Below are positions 58,818 through 64,000 of a stretch of DNA of 64,000 bases, in pieces. The DNA is from Streptomyces achromogenes. Its GTDB lineage: Bacteria; Actinomycetota; Actinomycetes; Streptomycetales; Streptomycetaceae. Position numbers and translations under genes: made by a program. The notes under the pieces were generated by a model. It was not told where the DNA came from. It made no database searches and saw nothing but the letters and a program-made list of their open reading frames with translations. Each line of letters starts with the position of its first letter. Position 1 is the first letter of the stretch. Location of the stretch: NCBI RefSeq assembly GCF_030816715.1, contig NZ_JAUSYH010000001.1:7440001-7504000 (forward strand). The letters are read 5' to 3'.

Positions 58818-60509
58818 TCAGCTCGCGACGTCCACGAAGACCGGGTTCGAGTAGAACCAGGTGTCCGCCCACGGGTCGCCGTTGCCCGGCTCGTGCGGGA
58901 CCGGACCCCGCGGGTCCACCGAAGCGCCCAGGTAACCGGTTCCGCCCCGGTTGCCGTCGCTGCCGCGCAGCCGGACGTAGAAGGACTCGTCGCCCACCGG
59001 GAGTGGGACGCACAGGGTGTACGTGCCCTTGCGGCCGCTCACGTCGGTGGAACACACCACCCTGGTGTCGGGCGCCCGCCAGGAGTCCCGGTCGGCCACC
59101 GGACCGCGCACCGCGCCGCGGATCACGTCCACGTGCGCCAACTCCGGCAGGACCCCTTGCGGGTTGGGGCGGGAGGCGGTGGTCACCGTGATGTCCAGGG
59201 TGAGCTTCTCGCCCCGGCGCACCCGCAGCCGTCCGCCGAGGGTGACGCCCCGGCCGCCGCCGTGCTCGCGCCGCAGCCGCACCTCGAGCCCGTCCAGCAG
59301 ATGCCCGTGGTCCAGCCAGACGCGGCCCTTCCGCAGGCCCGTCATCACCGCGCGGTAGCCGTAGCCGGTGACGCCCACATGGGTGCGGCTGAACTGGCCC
59401 GGCCAGAAGTCGCTGCCCGGCTGTGGGGCGTCGGTGTGCACCGGGCCCGGCAGCCTGCCGGTGTCGTCGAAGGTCTGCCCGGCCGGCCAGTCGCCGTTCT
59501 TCCAGGTGTCGAAGACGGTCCGGTGGTTGTCGGAGTTGGTGGTGATCGTGAACAGCCGGCCCTCGGCCAGCATCGAGTCCCACAGACCGCCCACGGTCGC
59601 GGTCGCCCAGTCGAAGCCGCCGTACGTGAGGTACGCGTCCGCCGGGTAACCCGCCCAGGACTGCGCCGACGGCTTGTTCTCGTACTCGCCGCGGATCGAC
59701 GTGACGCCGCGCAGGCCGGGGAGCGCCGCGCCCTGGGCGCCGGGCGCGCCCTCCATGCCGATCATGATGTCGGGGGCCGCGTCGCGCCAGCCGCGCAGCT
59801 CGTGCGGGGAGTCGATGCCCAGGCGCAGCGGGTGGTTGGCGAGCACGAGGACGTCGTCGACGTAGCCGGTGCGACGCTGCTCGGCCAGCCACTTCAGCGC
59901 CTTCACCGCGTGCGCCTCGTTGCGGGCGGTGTCCGCGTCGGCGGCACCGCCCTTGTCGTACCCCAGCAGCTTGCCGTCGTAGGCCAGCTCGAACCGGGTG
60001 AGCAGGTCGACCTCGTGCGGGCCGGGCGCGGCGAACACCGTGCAGTGCTCGGCGGCCGGGATGTACCACTCCAATCCCTGAAAGATCAGCCGGCGCGGGT
60101 TCGCGGCGCGGGCCTTGACGATCTCCCGGTGCTCCAGCGCGGCGCCGTAGCGGGCGTGCCCGAAGTTGGAGTGCTCGTTGAACACCATCCAGTCCAGGCC
60201 GTACCGGGCGGCGGCCCGCGCCTGCTGGGAGAACGTGTACTTCGCGTCGTGGCTGTACACGGAGTGCACGTGGTGGTCGCCGACCAGGTAGGCGAGCCGC
60301 GGGTCCTCGCCGCCGCAGCCCCTCTCGTCGGCCGCGGCCGGACCGGCGAGGGCGGGCGTGGTCGCGCCGCCCAGCGTGAACGCGGCGCCGAACAGGCCGG
60401 CACGGCGCAGGAGCTGACGCCGGGACACGCCCTGGGGGTCGAGCGCGGCGGAGGAGACGGACGGGTCGGCCCAGTCGGGCAGTTGCTGCTCGGTCATCGC
60501 AACGTCCAT
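58818..60509 (-). CDS. Tat-exported PHP-domain phosphoesterase
   Basis: 563 residues. A twin-arginine signal S-R-R-Q-L-L-R-R-A-G-L-F-G ends in a hydrophobic Ala/Gly core. The PHP domain starts G-D-H-H-V-H-S-V-Y-S-H-D (metal ligands), with F-N-E-H-S-N, A-N-H-P-L-R and T-N-S-D-N-H later. The C-terminal third is beta-rich. Exported PHP proteins are likely phosphoesterases for nucleotides, inositol phosphates or phospholipid headgroups. Its start is 6 nt after the previous stop, so it belongs with the calcineurin-like gene. Confidence 0.83.
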   Translation of the reverse strand: MDVAMTEQQLPDWADPSVSSAALDPQGVSRRQLLRRAGLFGAAFTLGGATTPALAGPAAADERGCGGEDPRLAYLVGDHHVHSVYSHDAKYTFSQQARAAARYGLDWMVFNEHSNFGHARYGAALEHREIVKARAANPRRLIFQGLEWYIPAAEHCTVFAAPGPHEVDLLTRFELAYDGKLLGYDKGGAADADTARNEAHAVKALKWLAEQRRTGYVDDVLVLANHPLRLGIDSPHELRGWRDAAPDIMIGMEGAPGAQGAALPGLRGVTSIRGEYENKPSAQSWAGYPADAYLTYGGFDWATATVGGLWDSMLAEGRLFTITTNSDNHRTVFDTWKNGDWPAGQTFDDTGRLPGPVHTDAPQPGSDFWPGQFSRTHVGVTGYGYRAVMTGLRKGRVWLDHGHLLDGLEVRLRREHGGGRGVTLGGRLRVRRGEKLTLDITVTTASRPNPQGVLPELAHVDVIRGAVRGPVADRDSWRAPDTRVVCSTDVSGRKGTYTLCVPLPVGDESFYVRLRGSDGNRGGTGYLGASVDPRGPVPHEPGNGDPWADTWFYSNPVFVDVAS

Positions 60510-60515
60510 GAGGTC

Positions 60516-62357
60516 TCAGTGGTTCAGGAAGGAGGTCACGGGCAGCGCCCGCTCGACGATGCGCACGTCGCCGAGGCGGCCGTGCAGGATCTGGTCGATC
60601 TGTCCGGCGTACGTGTAGCCGCCGAGCAGCCAGGGCAGCCCGACGGAGGCGATGCCGACGGCCGCGGCCTTCGGGTTGCGGACCACGGGGCAGCCCTCGA
60701 CGTACAGCGTGGTGTGCCGGCCGTCGTTGACGACCGCGAGGTGCCACCAGGTCTCCAGCGGCGTCTCCTGGCCCCAGTGGGTGGCGATGCCCTGCTGGTT
60801 CAGCGGACGCGTCGCCCACTGCGGTTCCCGGTCGTTGGAGAGCGAGAGGGTGGCGAGCGGTTCGTCCGGGTCGTCGGCGGACTTGCCCGCGGCGCCGCCC
60901 GTGCCGGTCCGGCCGACCAGCCCCGACCAGGCGTGGTGCGCCGGGTCCCAGTCGGCGGGAAGACGGTAGAACGCCTCGACGGTGTAACCGTGTGCGAAGG
61001 TCGCCGAGTTCAGCGGGGCGCCGTCGACCGTGCGCAGGTAGGCGCCCCTCAGCGGGGACTTGAAGCCCCGGAACTCCAGGCTGCCGTGTCCGGGCTGGTC
61101 GGGATGGTGGTCGGACGACCAGCCGAGCGTGCCGCCGCCGACCGCGACGACCGTGAGGTCGTTGCCGCGCCCGGACAGGTCACGCACGGTCCCGGAGACG
61201 GCCGAGCCGTCGGCGTGCCCGTCGAACCGCCAGTACGCCGCCGTGCCCGGCACGAGGACCTTCGACACGGGCCGCGCCGGGCGGGCCGGCACCGGATCGA
61301 ACCCGGCGAAACGCTCGGCGAAGTCGATGCCGACCGTGAACCGGTCGGCGTCGCCGCTCAGTTCGAGCTCCTGCCGCTCCAGTTCGCCCAGCCCCTCCGC
61401 CGCCCGCCCCATGATCCAGGGCGAAACGGTCTCCACGTCGATGACGTTCCGGTCGAGGTCGAAGCGGTACAGGCGGATCATCGCGGCGCCGCCGAAGTAC
61501 CGGTTCTGGTAGTTCGTCAGATGCAGATGGACGTCGTGTCCGGCGGCGTTCTTCCGCGTCGCGCGGCCGGCGGGCCAGTAGTGCCCGTTGAGCGTGAGGA
61601 AGATCTGGTCGTGGTCCTCGATCAGCCGGTCCCACAGCTGCTGCCCGTACGCCGAGAGCGCGTCGTCCTCGGCGACCAGCTCGTGGGTGGTCAGCACGAC
61701 CGGCGTCCTCGGGTGCCGGGCGAGGACGCCGGCGGCCCAGGCGTACCCCTGTTCCGACAGCCGCCAGTCCAGCGCCAGCACCATCCACTGCCGGCCGCCC
61801 GCGCGGAACAGGTGGAAGGTGTTGTAGCCGTCCGGGGAGGCTCCGCCGAAGGTGGGCTTCCCCCGGAGGCGCTGCGGGCCGAAGGCCTCCAGGTACGGGG
61901 TCGTGCCGCGCTGGTCGGTCGTCGACGACTTCACGTCGTGGTTGCCGGCCAGCACGCTGTAGCCCACCCCGCGCCGGTCAAGCAGCCCGAACGCCTCGCC
62001 GATCGCGGCGACTTCCGCCTGCGCGCCGTTCTGGGTGAGGTCCCCCAGGTGGGACAGGAACACGAGGTTCTCGTCCCCGCCCCGCGCCAGCAGATAGCGC
62101 AGCGACGCCTCGACCGGCGCCCTGTCGATGCTCGGCCCGTCGAAGAGGTACTGCGTGTCGGGCATGACGGCGAGCGTGAAACGGCGGCTGTCGGGGTCCG
62201 GGCGCCACCGGGCGGGAGCCGCCTCGGCGGTGGCCGGCAGTGCCAGGCCGGCCGTCGCGGCGGCGCCGAGCACGGCGGTGGCCCGCAGAAAGCCGCGTCT
62301 GCCGGCGCCGGCAGACGCGACGGCCTCTTCCTGAATGTGGGCATGCGAAGTACACAC
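60516..62357 (-). CDS. Tat-exported calcineurin-like phosphoesterase with LamG domain
   Basis: 613 residues from GTG 62357 (GGAG upstream). Tat signal G-R-R-G-F-L-R-A-T-A. Calcineurin-type metal motifs: M-P-D-T-Q-Y, H-L-G-D-L-T-Q, G-N-H-D, T-T-H-E, L-N-G-H-Y. The last ~230 residues form a concanavalin/LamG-like sandwich (W-R-F-D-G-H, L-E-F-R-G-F, Y-T-V-E-A-F-Y) that may bind glycans. It probably removes phosphate from an extracellular polymer or glycoconjugate. It lies 40 bp after the GH2 fragment and 6 nt before the PHP gene. Confidence 0.85.
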   Translation of the reverse strand: MCTSHAHIQEEAVASAGAGRRGFLRATAVLGAAATAGLALPATAEAAPARWRPDPDSRRFTLAVMPDTQYLFDGPSIDRAPVEASLRYLLARGGDENLVFLSHLGDLTQNGAQAEVAAIGEAFGLLDRRGVGYSVLAGNHDVKSSTTDQRGTTPYLEAFGPQRLRGKPTFGGASPDGYNTFHLFRAGGRQWMVLALDWRLSEQGYAWAAGVLARHPRTPVVLTTHELVAEDDALSAYGQQLWDRLIEDHDQIFLTLNGHYWPAGRATRKNAAGHDVHLHLTNYQNRYFGGAAMIRLYRFDLDRNVIDVETVSPWIMGRAAEGLGELERQELELSGDADRFTVGIDFAERFAGFDPVPARPARPVSKVLVPGTAAYWRFDGHADGSAVSGTVRDLSGRGNDLTVVAVGGGTLGWSSDHHPDQPGHGSLEFRGFKSPLRGAYLRTVDGAPLNSATFAHGYTVEAFYRLPADWDPAHHAWSGLVGRTGTGGAAGKSADDPDEPLATLSLSNDREPQWATRPLNQQGIATHWGQETPLETWWHLAVVNDGRHTTLYVEGCPVVRNPKAAAVGIASVGLPWLLGGYTYAGQIDQILHGRLGDVRIVERALPVTSFLNH

Positions 62358-62397
62358 GTGCTGCTCCGTTGCGAAGTCCGTTACCGGGGAGAGGGGT

Positions 62398-63849
62398 TCA
62401 CAGGACGCGCAGGATCCAGCTCCAGCGGTGGACGCCTGCCGGGACGAGGTAGGAGGGGAGGGTGTCGGGGCCGCACGACGCGGTGCCGAGGCCGCGGTGC
62501 GCGGAGTCCACGTGCACGACGCAGCCCCCGCGCGCGGTGAGCTCGTCGTGGTGGGCGACGGCCGTCAGGTCCTCGGCGCGGTAGCGCGTGACGGAGACCT
62601 GGCGCGGCTCGTCCAGCGTGACCGCGAGCCCCGTGGCGTCCGGCGCCGAGAGCGTGAAGTGCCGCACGCCGTGCCGGCCGCCGCTCTCCTGCGGACGCAG
62701 GTAGGGGGTGAAGGCCTCGTCGACGGCGAGCGAGTGATGGCCGACCGGCGCGCCCGAGCAGCGGTCGGGGTAGGACTCCCAAGGGCCCTGCCCGAACCAC
62801 TCCAGCAGGTCCGGTCCCGCGATCGTCTCGAAGACCGAGCCGACCCGCGGCACGTCGTCGAACTCCTCCGGCAGTTCCGCCTGTTCGTCGATCCGCAGCC
62901 CGCCCTCGACCGGCGTGAACACCTGCCGGTGCCGTACGACGCCGCCCGTGCCCGCGTACTCGGCGAGCACGGTCACGCCGTCGCCGTCCTGGTGCACGGA
63001 GACCAGCCTGCGCACGAGGGAGTCCGGGCCCCACGCCCGCCAGCGCCCCGCCATGCCGCCCAGTTCGTCGTTGTCGGTGGGCGCCCGCCACAGCGACAGC
63101 GTCGGCGCGGCGTGCAGCAGCGGGTGGACGAGGAGTCCGGCGGCGTCGGTCTCGACCCGGCCGGTCCCCGCCGCCGCCCCGAACGGCCCGGCCGTCCGCA
63201 GCCGTACCTGCGGCGCGCACACCGCGGTGCCGCGCGGCGCCCACGGCAGGTCCCGCGCCGTCGTCACCCGCAGCGTCAGCCATGCCTCGCCGCCGTCCGG
63301 CGGAAGGTCGAAGGGCAGCGGCAGCACGGCCGACCCGCCCGGCCGCAGGTCGGGCAGTTCGGCGGCCGCGGTGAGCGTGCCGCCGTGGGCGAGCGACAGC
63401 TCCCACTCGCCCGCGAGCCACTCCAGAGTGCGGAAGTGCTGGTGGTTGGCGACCACCACCCCGTCCTCCCGCAGGCCGTGCAGCCGTACCGGCGCGGCGA
63501 GTTCCCGGTGCTCGGACATCACCGGCTTGGGGGTGCGGTCGGGGAAGACCACGCCGTCCGCGATGAACGCGCCGTCGTGGTCCTGCTCGCCGAAGTCGCC
63601 GCCGTACGCCCAGCGGTAGCCGGGCGCGGCGACACCGTTGTCATAGAGTCCGGCGCCCCCACGCCCGACCGGTCTCGCGTCGTTCACACCCTGGAGGATG
63701 CCGTGGTCCCAGAACTCCCAGATGAACCCGCCCTGAAGACCCGGGGTGGCCTCGATGGCGGCCCAGTGGTCGGCCAGCGTGCCGTTGCTGTTGCCCATCG
63801 CGTGGGAGTACTCGCACTGGATGAGCGGCTTGGTCTGCCGCCCGTTCCA
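62398..63849 (-). pseudogene. GH2 beta-galactosidase, 5'-truncated at a chimeric junction
   Basis: From W-N-G-R-Q-T-K-P (63849) to the stop this is the second half of a LacZ-type GH2 enzyme: nucleophile Glu in L-I-Q-C-E-Y-S-H-A-M-G-N-S, then G-F-I-W-E-F-W-D-H and the beta-galactosidase small-chain domain (W-R-A-P-T-D-N-D-E, F-G-Q-G-P-W-E-S-Y). The first ~500 residues, including the acid/base Glu, are missing. Immediately upstream the DNA becomes a sugar-permease fragment in another frame. ATG 63798 could start a 466-residue product, but without the barrel's first half it should be inactive. This may be a deletion or a misassembly. Confidence 0.8.
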
Positions 63850-63969
63850 TGAAGGTGAAGACGCCGAGGAAGGCGAGGCCCGGCCGGACGACGGGCAGGG
63901 CCACGTGCCAGTACTGGCGCAGGAAGTGCGCGCCGTCGATGCGGGAGGCGTCGAGGAGCTCAGCCGTAG
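63850..63969 (-). pseudogene. Sugar ABC permease fragment fused to GH2
   Basis: About 40 codons read E-L-L-D-A-S-R-I-D-G-A-H-F and A-L-P-V-V-R-P-G-L-A-F-L-G-V-F-T-F-M, the EAA loop and following membrane segment of a MalG-type permease. The match stops at the ATGGAAC junction (63850-63844), where GH2 sequence begins in a different frame. At the other end the permease similarity also stops near 63965. It looks like one half of a deletion joining two genes of a sugar operon. Confidence 0.65.
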
Positions 63970-64000
63970 GCCCGCGCGAGCCCCTGGTCGGTGAGCGAGC

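Noticed and set aside
58893..62540. A 1215-codon open frame on the plus strand
   Set aside because: It is antisense to the PHP and calcineurin-like genes, has no domain signature and arises from GC-rich codon bias; the minus-strand frames carry clear catalytic motifs.

Overview
The window is high-GC actinobacterial DNA, almost certainly a Streptomyces chromosome. The reasons are very high GC with strong third-position bias, many GTG/TTG starts and 4-8 nt start/stop overlaps, Tat-exported glycoside hydrolases, CUT1 sugar uptake genes with no ATPase of their own, and a single rare TTA codon. I saw no rRNA, tRNA, CRISPR array, insertion sequence or prophage.

Layout. 1-4.2 kb: a hydroxyproline catabolic operon (minus strand, lhpB-F-E-C-A order) whose lhpE carries a frameshift. 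4.3-8.7 kb: a lipoprotein, a nucleotidyltransferase, and an EF-G paralogue behind a possible leader peptide. 8.9-15.6 kb: a beta-1,3-glucan (laminarin) locus with a Tat-exported GH55 exo-glucanase, a sugar ABC importer and a GH1 beta-glucosidase. A GH16 laminarinase at 51.2-52.6 kb has a matching palindromic operator, so the two loci probably form one regulon. 15.7-19.1 kb: a Ser/Thr kinase, a small conserved protein and a CooC/ParA-like ATPase. 19.2-25.9 kb: GNAT, family-5 binding protein, fused DppB-DppC permease and MFS exporter downstream of a Zur-like box, followed by a His/Met-rich membrane protein and a YcnI copper protein.

26.0-33.3 kb is the most unusual region. It holds a CDP-alcohol phosphatidyltransferase, a zinc-ligand-less MDR dehydrogenase, a QueD/PTPS-fold protein lacking catalytic residues, a GT4 glycosyltransferase, a methyltransferase, a flippase-like membrane protein, a creatininase-family hydrolase, and a GTP cyclohydrolase II with Met in place of the catalytic Tyr. 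This looks like a GTP-to-FAPy pathway leading to an unknown, possibly lipid-linked or glycosylated, pyrimidine or pterin product.

33.5-36.9 kb: an FAD amine oxidase (with the TTA codon) and two saccharopine dehydrogenase-like genes, the second frameshifted. 36.9-41.5 kb: beta-lactamase-like hydrolase, MFS and TetR, divergent from a PPOX gene across a symmetric double operator, then a VOC protein. 41.8-50.0 kb: a pentose-phosphate operon (tkt - tal remnant - zwf - opcA - pgi - gnd - phosphatase) in which transaldolase has lost its middle but keeps an intact frame that overlaps zwf. 50.1-54.7 kb: AraC, GH16, GNAT, IclR and MarR. 54.9-58.7 kb: a MarR-box-controlled acyl-CoA catabolic operon. 58.8-64 kb: Tat-exported PHP and calcineurin-like phosphoesterases and a 5'-truncated GH2 beta-galactosidase joined to a sugar-permease fragment.

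Several disrupted genes (two frameshifts from single extra bases in G runs, one chimeric junction, one eroded gene fragment) point either to a decaying accessory region or to assembly errors. Raw reads would separate these.
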